Positions 1 to 12,040 of a DNA stretch of 64,000 nt are shown in pieces. The notes beneath the pieces were generated by a model. That model saw only the letters and a list, made by a program, of their open reading frames with translations. It was not told the origin of the DNA and searched no databases. Within the stretch, counting starts at the first letter, position 1. Each line of letters starts with the position of its first letter. The stretch comes from Mangifera indica (Eukaryota; Streptophyta; Magnoliopsida; Sapindales; Anacardiaceae): assembly GCF_011075055.1 (NCBI RefSeq), contig NC_058145.1, forward strand, positions 11,777,894 to 11,841,893, in the 5' to 3' direction. The translations under genes and the position numbers were made by a program.

Positions 1-22
1 ACAGAAAGGAGAAAGAAAAAAC

Positions 23-695
23 CTGAATCTTGTACTTGCTCAGCCATCCTGCCCTCTCCAGATATATAAAAGGAAGTCCAGATAAGAAAAAGACACTTTC
101 ATGAAGAAAGAAACTCCCTAGACAGGCCAGTTCAAAATCGCTGAAATGTGTGATAAGAAACTGCATCATGATCAAACAGGAGTTTCAAGAATCAACACGT
201 ATATCATCAATCATCAATCCCAAACAGATAAAATCATACACAATCCCTCTTCTATCATACAAATGAGAACTATAATTTTACTTCCGATAATTCTAGTCAT
301 ACACTGACCAGTAACAAGTTTTCAGCATTTAACATCTCGTAATTGCCGCAAAATATTTCTTGTGAAACAAACAAAGATCTAACAAATGGTGTTTCTTTTT
401 CACACTCAACTAGAAAAGATAGAGAAGTCCCATCAAAGCTAGAAGCGTCACCATCTTTGAAAAACCAAAAACCGAACAATAACGTCTAACACAAATCATC
501 TACGTCTTGGAAAGAAAATCACACAAAATGAAAAAAACTAATGACAATCCACTAATTTGAATGCATAAACAAAGAATTACTAGTGGGTTACATAAACAGA
601 TCCATAAGGAGAGAAGAGTAAAATCTTGAGTAAACAATAGCAGAGAAAAGAAAGAGAAAAAACACCTGCCAAGCAGATTCGATGATCGACGCCAT
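23..695 (-). CDS. SMO2: C4-sterol methyl oxidase (SMO2 family), first two exons
   Basis: Partial gene entering from the left edge. Exon 1 is 666-695 (MASIIESAWQ, then a GT donor). Exon 2 is 23-160, joined in phase 0, and adds 46 residues including FLHESVFFLSGLPFIYLERA before another CAG/GT donor. This N-terminus is the hallmark of plant 4-alpha-methyl sterol monooxygenase 2, an ER membrane di-iron enzyme of the fatty acid hydroxylase superfamily that removes the second C4 methyl in sterol synthesis. The histidine boxes lie in exons outside the window, so catalytic competence cannot be judged. The start is supported by family similarity and by a TATA box about 165 bp upstream. The other small reading frames here are out of frame with these exons. 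Confidence 0.9.
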
Positions 696-859
696 GAGAG
701 TTGATCTCAGAGCAATGTGGCTTAGAAAACCAAGAGAGAGTCAATTAGAAAACAGAGAGTGAAGAGAAATGGAGATTTTAGAGACAGCAAAACAAGGGCC
801 ACCCACGAGATGAGATATGAGACAGACTGTCTAAGGGAATCTGGGCTGACTTTGGGCCC

Positions 860-866
860 TTTTATA
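860..866 (-). promoter_or_regulatory. TATA box of the SMO2 gene
   Basis: The minus strand reads TATAAAAGGGCCC. It lies about 165 bp upstream of the SMO2 ATG at 695, which implies a 5' UTR of roughly 130 bp. The GGGCCC next to it resembles the TGGGCC/site II motifs common in plant housekeeping promoters. Confidence 0.55.
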
Positions 867-2986
867 TGAATTTTTGGCAGTAAATTTGTTCTGAGACTCT
901 GTGTGCATGCGTGCATACATGTATATGTGGAGAGAAGAAGGTGTGCGTGGCCAGCGCAGATGTAAGCCTAACCTTTTGTAGACTTGCTCTTGTAATTTTC
1001 TTCCTTCAATCGAATATTTTCAGTCCTTTTGACCAATTTTCGCGAATAACACTGTTACATGGATATATTTTAAACTCACCAAATAAATATATCAGTAATG
1101 TATTATCATATAATTAAATATTATTTTATCTTTAATTTAAAATTATTTAATCATATAATGATATATCATCTATGTACTTATTTATTTAAATATATTTTCT
1201 TTTGGCCAAAAAACTATTTTTCACCTAAGTTTTAGTCTAATCTTAAAAGTATATTCGTAACTGTTTAAAAATTTAAACGCTTATTCATAAACTAAAACTT
1301 AAACACTCATTCATAAATTAACTTTTATTAGAAATAAAAATAAAATTATCATTTTACTATTATACCCAAAAAATTTATATCATTTCCCCCTTGAGTTTAG
1401 AAAAGCTAACTTTGAAGAACAAATGAGTGTATATTTGATGTACATCATTACGTGAATAAATTAGTTTGAAGTAAAAATAAAATAATAATCAATTAAGTGA
1501 TGATATACATAAATATATACATATTTATATATTTAAATTAGGTATGTATAATATTACTCTTTTATTTATGAGAGATCAATTATTTTCCATGGCATTATAT
1601 CTTACACATATCAACAATTTTCATATTTAAGAACCCCACAATAAATGTAGAGTTATTTTAGTTGCATGCATAAAATTTGAAGGCTACCTATATGAGAAAG
1701 ACGACATACTGATAATAAGCATAAGCATCAATAGCATAAAATTATTTGTTCTAATGATTTTATAATAAGCAAAAAGATCCATTTTTGAGATAAGGTAAAT
1801 GTATCATGTGGGTTGAAGATTATGCTAATATAAAAGTAAAATGACCCACATGCATCACTGCCAAATTGGATTTGGACTTTGTAGTGGAGGTTTGTGCATA
1901 TGTGATGTAACAACTAATCAAATTTTCATATAAAACTGATAAGTAAAAATCAACTATTCTTCTTCAGTAGGTGCAATACCAACCAATTTTAGCTTTGCCT
2001 CGACATGTGATATCACAATAACAATGATCACAAAGTAAAACCACCATAATTTCCATACTAAAAGTCCACATTGCTTTTAGTTTTCTACAGATACTAAAGA
2101 GGGTGTGCAACTTTTTCTTTTGGAATTATTGCGAAGCAAGCAACATTATCCTGCGCCTTCTATCTTCCAGTCTGTTCCTGTATTGCTGTCATATTATTAT
2201 TCAAAAAAGCCAGTAAACTATATGATAATGTCCTTTTCCTGATAGATGACTAAGGTTGATCACGAACCATATCACCAAATAACAACTGAAAAATAAATAA
2301 TAAAGAAAGAACCCGCCTTCTAAGTGTCACGAGATTTGATCTCCTCTTGTTGTATTTGCAGAGTCCTACCACGTTTTTATCTTCTTTTGTTGCTTTTGGA
2401 CTTTAATCCTAAGTATAGGCTCTCCATCCTAATTTAGGGGTCGACCCTATTGAACATTCGACTCCATTGAGTCAAGATAAGACGTCTATCTAATCTTCAT
2501 GATCTGCCACGCAATGAGGCATCCAGTGATTTACAAACAACTACAGGGGGAAGTCTCTGTTTTAGATGGTATATACCTCGCATGCCATGAGAAACTACAT
2601 TCTTTTTCTCTTAGTTACCAAACATTTCAACCCCCCAGACTCCAAAAACAAATAGTCCTCACTCTATAACCCAAATATATCAATCATTACTCCCTTTTTT
2701 AACCAAAACAAAAAATAGTATTATTTGGCTACGCTAAACCAGCTTTCACAAGCACCAGATCAAGGGATGTTAAAAGGTTGAACGAAATGCACAAGTCAAA
2801 TCATTTGCATACAAATTACTTTTATAGAAGCCACACTGTCACAAAACCATGTCAAATCCTGATCATCTTTCAGAAGTTCATAAATATTGACCACGTCAAA
2901 TCCTGCTCATCTTTAGGAAGTTCATAAATATTGCAATAACCAAAATTGTTATTGTAGAACATTAAAACTGGTAAGGAAAGCAGAAT
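867..2986. other. Intergenic spacer between SMO2 promoter and eIF3g 3' end
   Basis: AT-rich DNA without a convincing coding region. From 1204 the sequence GGCCAAAAAACTATTTTTCA resembles the terminal repeat of the MULE-like element at 40313, and about 200 bp downstream are of the same character, so this may be a truncated copy. The 3' UTR of eIF3g probably occupies the last 100 bp or so. A short direct repeat (ATCCTG/CTCATCTTT...AAGTTCATAAATATTG) occurs at about 2855-2930. Confidence 0.5.
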
Positions 2987-5237
2987 CTAGTTTGTCCTCG
3001 GTGTTGCCCATTCAACTCTGAGAATGAGACTGTCATACCCATAACCATTCAGTTTGTTGATTGCTCTCTGAGCATCTTCTTTGTTCACAAAGTTCACGAA
3101 ACCAAAACCTCGGCTCATGCCAGTCTTCTGATCAACAGCAACATAAACACGACTTACAGCACCAAAAGGCCGGAAAAGCTCAAGCAGATCAGGTTCCCGA
3201 GTGTCCTCTGAAAGATTGGTGACCCTAACAGAGTTTTCATCATTCCTGCGTCTCATATCAGTTCCAGTTCTCTCTGCCCCAGCTCTCATGCCAGGAGGAA
3301 CATATGTTCCCTTGGTTGCACCAGCAGCAGCAACTGTGGTTTCTGATGCGGCCGGCTTATCAACAAATCCCTCAGATGGTGCAGCAAGGTCTTTGTAGGG
3401 ACACCTTGACGTCCAGTGGTCACCCTTCTTACCACAAGTCCTACACACCATGAGAACAGCACCTCCTTTGCCAAGTTGAGCCAAGGAATCTCCTGCAACC
3501 TTTGTTTCTTCTGGTTTGCTGCCTGTTGGCAAGTTCAAAGTTCAGTATAAAGGAAAGGGGGTTGTAATAAACAATACAAGACATCCATTGCAATACAATG
3601 GGGCTTAACAAATCTTACAGATACAGCAGTAACACCAAAAAAATAGCAGCAATAAGGAAATCAAAATTTAATTCTGTATGATGCATTTGAAAAAAGTTAA
3701 TACTATACAGACATAATAATCAATCAGACTTAGATATTAACAAGGGACTCAATTAATCTCGTGTACCAAGTTAACATAAACATGGTCACTCATTCAGTTC
3801 TCTTATGCAAAAGAAAAACACAAACTCCATTTCTCAATGATATATGCAGAATAGATATGCAGTAAGGCAGTTAAAAGATTATATATGTCTCTAAACTGTA
3901 ACACAAAGATGCAGTTTTGTCAAAGAATTTCTACGGTATAGTAAAATAATGCTAATTCAGCTAGCACATTTTCTTGAAAGGGGTATTGTAAGAATACAAT
4001 TGTCCAACCACAACACAAAGTCTTCCCATGTCATAAACTTAAATAACAATACAAGTATCTAATAACAGCCATCAGTTACAAGACAGCTAAGGCCCTTCAT
4101 TTTTACTATTCAGGACATAGGCTAGATTCATCAGCCTTCCACTCACAAAGTATTGTGCTCTTTCTAAAATACTGGCCAAGGAACAAGAAAACCGAAATGA
4201 GCAGTCATCACTGGTCATTTTATGAACACAATTATAATCTTCTTAATTCCTGAAATTTATATCACTAATTAACATCCAACTCGAATTTCCATAGTTAATG
4301 ACAAAAAAGAACATGCACTGCAATTTCATAACCCAAGGAGACATCCTCATATAATTCCTGAAGAGCATAAGCATATAAAATGCTTACATTTAAGGAACAA
4401 ATAAAGCCTCCTCAAATGAAATAATAAAGCATATAAAAGACAATTGAAATCAATGTTAACATTTAACAAAATTTTATTGGAACCCTTTTCATTTATTCTA
4501 ATAACTCACCTTTCCCCAAACCCCCTTAACACTTAAGTTCAAAATTAGGCACATGCCAAACCCTATCATTTTCAATATATTTACAAGGGAAGATGAAAAT
4601 CTTCAAACCCCACGACATACAAATTGGAAAATGAAAATCTTCAAACCCGACAACATATATGAGTGAAATAACAAAAGCAAATAGCCAGGATGACAATACA
4701 TACAGAACCAAATTTACAAGCCATCCAAGAAAAAAACAAACTTTTCGCGGTTTATATATCCATTCCATAGTAAACTACCAAAACCTATAAATTTCTCAAC
4801 CACACATCTACATCACACAGACCATATATCAACAACATAAAACCACACTGTACAACACATGTACATACAAATGAAAAGAGAAGTGACGAACCAGGAGCAC
4901 GAGGTCGCTCAAGCAAGATCTCTTCTGTTGAGACCATGGTAAGTCTGCTACCAACATCTTCGCGCACGGCATCGCCGAATTTGGCCCAGTTTCTCCTCTC
5001 AATGGCACGCTTACTGAGACGAGCATTTGCGAGCTTGCGAGTGCGAGTGGTGGTGGTGATTTTGACCTTATTCCCCTCGTCGTTGAACTTGTACTCAATT
5101 ACTTTCTTGATCCCATTCTCATCGGGACCGATCACTTGCTTAGGTGGCAAGAGGAAGTCCAAATCCTCTCCATCGTCCTCGTCCAGTTCTCCCCATCGCA
5201 GCTTCGGCTGGGTCGGGTTTTGGGTCGACACTGACAT
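2987..5237 (-). CDS. TIF3G1: Eukaryotic translation initiation factor 3 subunit G (eIF3g)
   Basis: Two coding exons: 4892-5237 and 2987-3522, with a 1.37-kb intron and consensus GT/AG borders; the split codon gives Gly. The protein is 293 aa, about the size of plant eIF3g. The N-terminal half carries the eIF3g region (LRWGELDEDDGEDLDFLLPP, then basic TRTRKLANARLSKRAIERR). A zinc knuckle follows with Cys142, Cys145, His151 and Cys156. The C-terminus, from about residue 206, is an RRM with RNP2 VRVTNL and RNP1 RGFGFVNF. eIF3g is a cytosolic subunit of the eIF3 scaffold that binds RNA and eIF4B/eIF3a-b and promotes scanning and reinitiation. All domains are intact. Reading through the donor at 4892 gives only intron sequence. 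Confidence 0.95.
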
Positions 5238-5289
5238 TGTTATGTTGCTTGTAAGCCCGCTCTATAGGGTTAGGGATTTAAGATTTTGT

Positions 5290-6320
5290 TATGCGTGACC
5301 TGACATTATATCATTGAGAAACGGTGAGTGCGTTTGTTCTATAAACGCTGCCGTTTAGCTGTTTCTTCTGTTCCGAGGTAATTTCGTTTTTATATTTACT
5401 ACTACTTTTCCTTGGATAAAAACCAAATTATATTACCATTTCCATCCCAAGATTTGGAAAACTACATATGACATCCAATATGTGAGGAACTTTCGATTAA
5501 TTATTGAAAATGTTACATAAATTCAAAAAAAATCCACACAAGCCACAAGTTTCCATGCTCATTATCCACCTTTTTCCTAGTGCGGTACGAATTTTATTTA
5601 GCAATGTTATACGCATAATACAATTGAATATATAGATGATATGTCTTTATATAATTTAACGTTATTTTACACTTACTCTAAAATCATTCAATCATATGAT
5701 GACACATTTTTTGTGTACTTAAATGTCTACTCTCCATTTCAACTCACAAATGAATCAAAACATAACACACAAGTGATTCAGACTAAACACTTGTAAAAGA
5801 TGAGGTGTTAAATTCGGTTTCATGGTGAACCTGTTCTGATTCCAAATCTTCAATAGCTTGAAGATAACTCAAGCTCAATGCACTCGAGATGGTAACAACT
5901 TCACTAGAGAAGCCACTAGAGAAAAAAGGTTGTTGAATATGGCAAAAAAGAAAAATTGTCAGAAAAGATGTATTTGCCAGTAAATTTCTGCGATTCGATC
6001 TCAAGTTGGGGTTAGCCCTTCTCGAACTTGGCTTGTTCTAGCTAAACAATGATCTTAGCTTGAGCAATTCAGATAGAGTCCACCACAAAAAGCATACATT
6101 GCAAATGTTGACACAAAACTGCCCTTTCTGTTTATTGCACAGTTACAGACCATCTCGTTTCATTACAATAAGACTGCTCTCAATATTTTGTAGCACTGGT
6201 TTATAGCTACAATATTTTAAATGAAAAAAAAATCAGAGAATTTTTCATGAATAATTTGTACACCAAAACATCTAGTGAAAAAAAATAAAATAAAATGAGA
6301 CAACAGGTAGAAGATCTTAC
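5290..6320. other. Spacer upstream of eIF3g and beyond the coiled-coil relic
   Basis: Holds the eIF3g promoter (AACCCTA telo-box-like motif near 5265). At about 5600-5730 there is an AT-rich MITE-like stretch (…ATCATATGATGACACA…) similar in character to 1080-1190 and 56005-56145. A 73-codon minus reading frame at 5783-6004 has no recognisable homology. It may be the leftover last exon of the coiled-coil pseudogene to its right, but I cannot show this. Confidence 0.35.
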
Positions 6321-8822
6321 AGCCGTGCAAGTCCATTATATCCTTGTGTGGCTTGCTGAACTTATGCTGAGAGCTGCAATACATGAGCGACAGTGCCTCT
6401 GCTTTTCTCTGTTCTTGTGCCACCCAGCCCTATAACAACAATTAGGAATAGTAAGGAACTCACATTCAATAAGATGTCCCTAAGAATGCATAAAGTGAAA
6501 AGGACCAGGATGTAAACTGGTAGTTATTCCTCAAAGAAAAGATCATTGGACTCACTAAGAAACACAACCTCTTAAGTTATGAACCAACCTTGAGGGATAG
6601 AAACTCTGGCAAACCATTCAGGCTGACAGCATATTTCGGGATTTCTGATTAACCTCTCAGGATAGTCTTATCATTCATAGACACTAAACTGGCCTGTTCA
6701 GTTCTTAACTTGTCTAGACTTCCACGGAGGTCTTCATTTTGCTTCAGACAGTCTTTGACCTGAAAAATAACGTATCATGCAGATTATCAGAACTACTCAC
6801 CTTTCAGAAACATGGTCATATTTGAAACAATGCCAACCCCGGGAAAAGATTTTGGATATAGCATACACAGAAGCAATTATCATGTATAGAGAATAATAAA
6901 CACTGTAAATAACATCAGCTTTTACAAGAGATCAGACTATAGCTTTAGCACATTATCAGAAAGCTATGAAGATGTGACATGAATAAGCTATCATATGTAC
7001 TGAACTGATGCAGACTGTGATAATCATGTGTTAGGATCCCAAGTGCAAGGTATGGGACTTGGATCCCACATTGAAAAGTATGAGCAACTAGTGTGAGGTT
7101 TATATGGCCTTGGGCTCTCCCATCTCAATAGTTAGCTTTTGAGGTGTGGTTCTCCTAAGGTTCGTATCATTTGGTATCAAAGTCATCACCATGTCTCCTA
7201 GTTGCAATCGTGCGGCACAGGTGGTGACGTCGGCATTGCAGTGTTCGCCCGGGGCTAGCAGGAGCTAGCGCACAGCCAGCCCGCGTGAGCGTCGGGGCTG
7301 CGGAGCGTGGTGGTATGTTAGGATCCCAAGCGCAAGGTATAAGACTTGCATCCCACATTGGAAAGTATGAGCAACTAGTGTGGGGTTTATATGGCCTTGT
7401 GCTCTCCCATCTCCATAGCTAGCTTTTGAGGTGTGGTTCTCTAAGATTCGTATCATCATGCAACAATAATTTAGGGGAAACTTGCATCTTAATTTATAAT
7501 CCATGGCACATAGATTTACAGAGATGCTTAATACATAACTCTAGTTCTAGAAACCTTCTGATTGCCTGGTTCTCCCAATGCTTTGTTATCCCAATTGCGT
7601 CTTGATAAGTAGACAAGAAATTAGAATTCTCTTCAAAAAGCTTCTCTATCTCTGAAGATTGACCATCAATCTGTCAAAATAAATAACAAATTGACTTTGC
7701 CTTGAGAACGTAGACCCACCCCAAAAACCCCCTAGTTACAGGGGAAAAAAAAAACATGGAAGCGATTGCTGCACCTCCATTAGAAGTTTCTGTCTGCAAT
7801 TTTCTAGTCTATCAACCACTACAGCCATATCATGCAATTGCTTTTCAAGTATTACTTTATCATCCTGCAAAAAAAAAAAAAAAAGTAAATTAACGAGTTT
7901 AGTTCACTGCTCTCAAGGCTGCAGCATCTTCCTCAGCCTATTGAAGAGCAAAAAGTAAGAATAATAACGTAAGATACATCATATGTCAGAAAAGAGCATT
8001 AACTGCATACCTCGTACTGTTCTGCTTCTTTTACACTTTTTTGAGAGTGCGAAATTGAGCTGAAAGATCCTCCTACACTAAAATATTAGACTTCGTGGGT
8101 GAAGAATAGTAATTATCACATGGATATGTGATAAGAACCAAATGCACATAATGTTTAGATGACATCCACCCGTGCAACAACAGCTGGATCCTTCTCCATT
8201 GCAACATCCTTCAGAGCTCTTCATAAAGATGGTCCAGTGCTTTGTTCCTACAATTTATCTAAGGAAATATATATATAAATAAACAAATATATAAGCAGAA
8301 GCATGATAAAAGTTCTAATAGGAAATTCTACCGATTGTGTGTCAAATATACATAATCTGACATAAAAGTTCAAAGAAATTCTAAGCATGCAGAGAGAGAG
8401 AAAAAAGTTAGACGTAAACCACTATCAATGAATCGGATGGTTGTATTCTTTTTCTCAAATCATGTAACATGAGACACTAATATATGGTTATTTAAACTTA
8501 GTCAAACACATCATATATGGTACATGCAAAAACTACATAAAGCTTTACACAACAGGCATACCCTGAAGACAAAATTCCCCAAAATCATTCCTAGTGCCCA
8601 GCCAATTGGGAGAATGGAACAGAAGATGGGAAGAAAGAATCTTAATTGAATCAAACAGATTATATATCACTACCTTCATGAGGTTTCACTCCTCAACAAA
8701 ATCTACAAAGCCTTAATCCACATCACACAGAAAGCGATTTCCCTACTCAAGCATGCATAATGCAATAGAACATTAAGTTGAGTCCCCTGACCAGGTCGTT
8801 CAGCCGTGACTGAAGAATCCAT
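6321..8822 (-). pseudogene. Decayed multi-exon coiled-coil protein gene
   Basis: Exon-like blocks with splice sites line up on the minus strand: start ATG at 8822 (MDSSVTAERPGQGTQ), 8170-8247 (NKALDHLYEEL…ALKDVAMEKDPAVVAR), 8011-8072 (EDLSAQFRTLKK…VKEAEQYE), about 7893-7937 (AEEDAAALRA), 7775-7864 (30 codons, VILEKQLHDMAVVVDRLE), 7566-7670 (35 codons, [20 protein letters not shown]), 6759 downward (VKDCLKQNEDLRGSLDKLR) and 6321-6429 (…QATQGYNGLARL). All are heptad-rich, as in a long plant coiled-coil protein. It is broken: frameshifts in the second, third and last blocks, a stop right after AEEDAAALRAVN, and a GC instead of GT donor after the block ending HWENQ. I do not recognise a named protein. 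A TRIM element sits in one former intron. Confidence 0.7.
7029..7455 (+). mobile_element. TRIM (terminal-repeat retrotransposon in miniature), complete
   Basis: Left LTR 7029-7169 (141 bp) and right LTR 7316-7455 (140 bp), each starting TGTTAGGATCCCAAG and ending TTCGTATCA. They differ at about ten sites plus one 1-bp gap by eye. The element is flanked by a perfect 5-bp target duplication TCATG (7024-7028, 7456-7460). Right after the left LTR comes TTGGTATCAAAGTC, a primer-binding site close to the initiator-Met tRNA type. A G-rich tract (GCGGAGCGTGGTGG) precedes the right LTR. The 146-bp interior has no coding capacity, so replication must have used proteins from an autonomous element. It lies in an intron of the coiled-coil relic. 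Confidence 0.92.
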
Positions 8823-9257
8823 TTTCTGCTTCCGTTGATTGATGCTGAATAAAAAAGACAACAAAATTTCTGCAAATTAAAAGTATACTAAAAAGCCTCC
8901 GTCACTAATAACTCCAAAAGAAAAAAGAAAACTAGCTTGATAACAATCAAAACAATACCTTTTAGGACAAAATATTGTTTCTTCCTTCCAATTCCACAAT
9001 CTTATTTTGCATATGTTTCAGCTGAGATACCAAGCCACTGGCATCGGTCTACAACAGTCATTAATAGATATCAGAATAACCAAACCTTGACCACCAAAAT
9101 GAATTCAAGGAAAGATTTTTGAATATTTCAAAAGATAGAAATATTACCTCAGAGAATCGATTCCGTCGACGGAGCAGACAAACTCCGCCCTAGGGTTATA
9201 AAACTCTTAGAAAATACACAGAGTATTATGGTATGATTAAGAAGGCGTTAACAAGCC

Positions 9258-9331
9258 GTCTGGGTGGTGTAGTCGGTTATCACGCTAGTCTCACACACTA
9301 GAGGTCCCCGGTTCGAACCCGGGCTCAGACA
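9258..9331 (+). tRNA. tRNA-Val (anticodon CAC)
   Basis: A full cloverleaf can be drawn. Acceptor GTCTGGG pairs with CTCAGAC (one G-U); the D arm is GTGTAGTCGGTTATCAC; the anticodon stem CTAGT/ACTAG encloses loop with CAC; the T arm is CCCGG TTCGAAC CCGGG. Discriminator A is at 9331. There is no intron. A T-rich run (ATTCTTTTT) just downstream fits Pol III termination. Confidence 0.95.
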
Positions 9332-9564
9332 TTCTTTTTAATTTTCTCCATTTACTGAATGTTATGGTGATATGCTTATGGTATTCAAATTTATGTTATC
9401 AAAGTATATACAATGAAGAAGCTATATTACTTTTTGAAGAAAGTATAATGCTATACATATTTTAAATATGTGCATTGATCTCAACTGGAAAAAGATTGAT
9501 TTTTTTTTTTTTACTGTATTGATCTCAACTGGGAAAAGATTGATTTTTCATTACAACAATATGA

Positions 9565-11541
9565 CTACCAATAGTCACCACATGAACAGACCCCATCGCT
9601 AAAATGGTGAAAGCGATTAACATCTCGAACCAGAATCTCTTTATTTGCAAACTTGGAAATGAATTTTGTGAAAGAATGGCAATCTTCACACAATCTCAAA
9701 TTCTTGGTAATCCGAATGGTTTCTCCATTGCTGGAATTGATGAGTCCAAATGCAACTGCTAGTTTTTCACTGTGGCCTAATACAATTCGTTCCTTCTCCT
9801 CACTATCAAGGTCATAGAGCACAACCTTGGTTTGTGGCACATAGCCTTCCTCCTTCATCTCGGTGGACAGTTTGATTAACAGAGCGTGCAACTGTTCGAC
9901 CTGTGGGTTGAACTCATCAACAGAAACAAATGAGTACATTTTCCTCTTAACTTCAATCCAACTTCGACCTGGGACCTTTTGCAGCCCCCTGACTTGTAGT
10001 AGCTTTTTCACTCTTTTTACCTGATTCCACATATTAGCTTCAGCATACACATCAGCTAGCAATACATAATTGCCAGCGTTTGTAGGCTCAAGCTCAAAAA
10101 GTCGCTTGCTTGCTCTCTCAGCAAGCCCAACATTACAATGGATCCTAGATGATCCAAGTAATGAACCCCAAACTTTGGGTCCCGGTTCAATCCTCATATT
10201 TTCTATGATCTTGGCAGCTTCTTCTAACTTGTTAGCACGGCCAAGAAGATCTACCATACAAGCATAGTGCTCTACACTAGGACTTATCATATGCTCTTTC
10301 CGCATTGATTCAAAAAGCATCTTTCCATCCTCAACAAGCCCTGAATGGCTGCAAGCTCCCAAAACACTGACAAAAGTTATAGGACTCGGCTGAATTCCAT
10401 GGCAAATCATCTCTTTAAAAATTTTTATGGCTTCCTTTCCAAATCCATGGACCCCATAACTTGAAATCAAGGAATTCCAGGAAACAACATCCCTCTTCTC
10501 CATTAGATCGAAAACTCGCTGTCCTAGTCCAAGCTTGCCACATCTTGCATACATAGTCACCAGAGCACTTATAACCGGCAAAATGGAATCAAGACCCCTT
10601 CTTAACATATAAGCATGTATCAACTTCCCTGGCTCTAAAGCAGCAAGAGCTGCGCAAGCTTGAAGCACGCTAACCATAGTCACTGAATTAGGATTCAAAT
10701 CATGGGTCTCCATTATCATTTCACGAAAAACCTCCAATGCTTCAAATGCCATTCCATTTCTTGCATAACAAGCAATCATAGCACTCCAAGAAACTACATT
10801 TTTCACAGCCATCTCATTGAAAACAAAACTAGCATACCTCACACAGCCAAACCTTGCATACATATCTATCAAAGTAGTCATAATATGCACGCGTGCACCA
10901 TATCCACGACGTAAAATACTCGCGTGAATCTCCTTCCCTTGTTTGAAAAGGGAAATTAAACAATTTGATGCAACACAAGCCTTGAGCACATAAGTATAAG
11001 TGAACCTATCAGATTGAACCCCCATCCGATTCATTTCCTGATACAAAGTCAAAACCTCTTCTCCACAACCCGCCAACGAAAGCGCCCGAAAGAGCGCATT
11101 CCAAACATAAATAGTTTTATTTCGCGTTTCATCAAACACCTGGCGTGCCTGATCAATAGAATCGAGTTCCGCATACATATTAATGAGTTTGGTGGCCAAG
11201 AAAGGATCTTGGTCGAACCCATTATCGATGAGGTGACAGTGAACGTTTTGGGCATCGGAAAGAGAGTTGTGGTGGGAGCAAGAAAGGAGGAGTAGCTCGT
11301 AGGTGCGTTGGGTGGGGTTGGGTTCGTTGGTGAGGATTTTAAGAGCGTGTTTGAGATTGCCTTGTTTGCATAAAGATTGGATTAAGTTGTTTTTGTTGTC
11401 GACGGCTGTGGTGGTGGAGGAAGAGGAATTAGAGGGGTTAAACGTTAATGAGCAGATAGGTGGCTTAGGAGAAGCACGAGCTGAATTGTTGCAGTGAGAA
11501 GGTAGTTGGGTAGTTTGCGGAGGGTGAAACGCCCACATCAT
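9565..11541 (-). CDS. CRR2: PPR protein, PLS class with E/DYW tail, CRR2-like
   Basis: Intronless gene of 658 aa. After a Ser/Thr/Asn-rich N-terminus that looks like a chloroplast transit peptide come repeated PPR motifs (for example NALFRALSLAGCGEEVLTLY, SWSAMIACYARNGMAFEALE, SWNSLISSYGVHGFGKEAI), then E/E+ motifs (WGSLLGSSRIHCNVGLAERA) and a complete DYW domain ending CSCGDYW. From memory of Arabidopsis CHLORORESPIRATORY REDUCTION 2 (At3g46790, 657 aa), similarity runs end to end. That protein acts in chloroplasts in rps7-ndhB intergenic RNA processing, needed for the NDH complex. Either of the first two Met codons could start. The neighbouring PP1 and RABA2 genes are also neighbours of CRR2 in Arabidopsis, as I recall it, which supports orthology. 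Confidence 0.92.
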   Translation of the reverse strand: MMWAFHPPQTTQLPSHCNNSARASPKPPICSLTFNPSNSSSSTTTAVDNKNNLIQSLCKQGNLKHALKILTNEPNPTQRTYELLLLSCSHHNSLSDAQNVHCHLIDNGFDQDPFLATKLINMYAELDSIDQARQVFDETRNKTIYVWNALFRALSLAGCGEEVLTLYQEMNRMGVQSDRFTYTYVLKACVASNCLISLFKQGKEIHASILRRGYGARVHIMTTLIDMYARFGCVRYASFVFNEMAVKNVVSWSAMIACYARNGMAFEALEVFREMIMETHDLNPNSVTMVSVLQACAALAALEPGKLIHAYMLRRGLDSILPVISALVTMYARCGKLGLGQRVFDLMEKRDVVSWNSLISSYGVHGFGKEAIKIFKEMICHGIQPSPITFVSVLGACSHSGLVEDGKMLFESMRKEHMISPSVEHYACMVDLLGRANKLEEAAKIIENMRIEPGPKVWGSLLGSSRIHCNVGLAERASKRLFELEPTNAGNYVLLADVYAEANMWNQVKRVKKLLQVRGLQKVPGRSWIEVKRKMYSFVSVDEFNPQVEQLHALLIKLSTEMKEEGYVPQTKVVLYDLDSEEKERIVLGHSEKLAVAFGLINSSNGETIRITKNLRLCEDCHSFTKFISKFANKEILVRDVNRFHHFSDGVCSCGDYW

Positions 11542-11753
11542 ATGAGACTCAGGTATCCGCTGACTAAAAGTGGGGATTTTTGTATGAGCTTCAACCTGCC
11601 ATCGCTGATAAGTACTGATTTGCTGTTGTCTTCAAGCCTCTCTTGCCCATTTGTACTCAGTCCTCTATTGTTACTGTAGACAGATCTTTGTTATTTTTTT
11701 GTTTGATTTTTATTTTTCTTGTTTTTTGATGTTTCTTTATTGTCTGATACAAT

Positions 11754-12040
11754 TAGGGCTGGACTCAAACCGAACCCATTTGAATTTGAGTTCAGCTCGA
11801 ACAAACCCAAAACAAGTTAGCCCTAACCGAGCTCGAGCTATTCATCAGATTTTTTAATTAAAAATTTTGATACAAAACGACATCGTTTTGACCAATATAT
11901 ATTAAAACGACATCGTTTTAATAAAGAAAAATTAGTTGAATTGAATTTAAACCGAGCTTGAGTTCGACTTTCATGAACTCGAGCTCAGCTATATATGAAT
12001 CGAACTGAATTCAAACTTGGTTCGGTTCAATCTAACCCTA
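11754..12040. mobile_element. hAT-type MITE, copy 1
   Basis: A 287-bp element with perfect 8-bp target duplication GATACAAT (11746-11753 and 12041-12048). The terminal inverted repeats start TAGGGCTGGACTCAAACCGA and end …GGTTCGGTTCAATCTAACCCTA when read on the plus strand. It has no coding capacity. Two older relatives occur at 41931-42224 and 51800-52254. An 8-bp duplication and short TIRs fit the hAT superfamily. Confidence 0.88.

Noticed and set aside
4785..4891. C-terminal extension of the eIF3g first exon
   Set aside because: It reads through the GT donor into intron; splicing to 3522 restores the conserved zinc knuckle and RRM.
10070..11497. Plus-strand frames within the CRR2-like gene
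   Set aside because: Antisense shadows without protein-family features.
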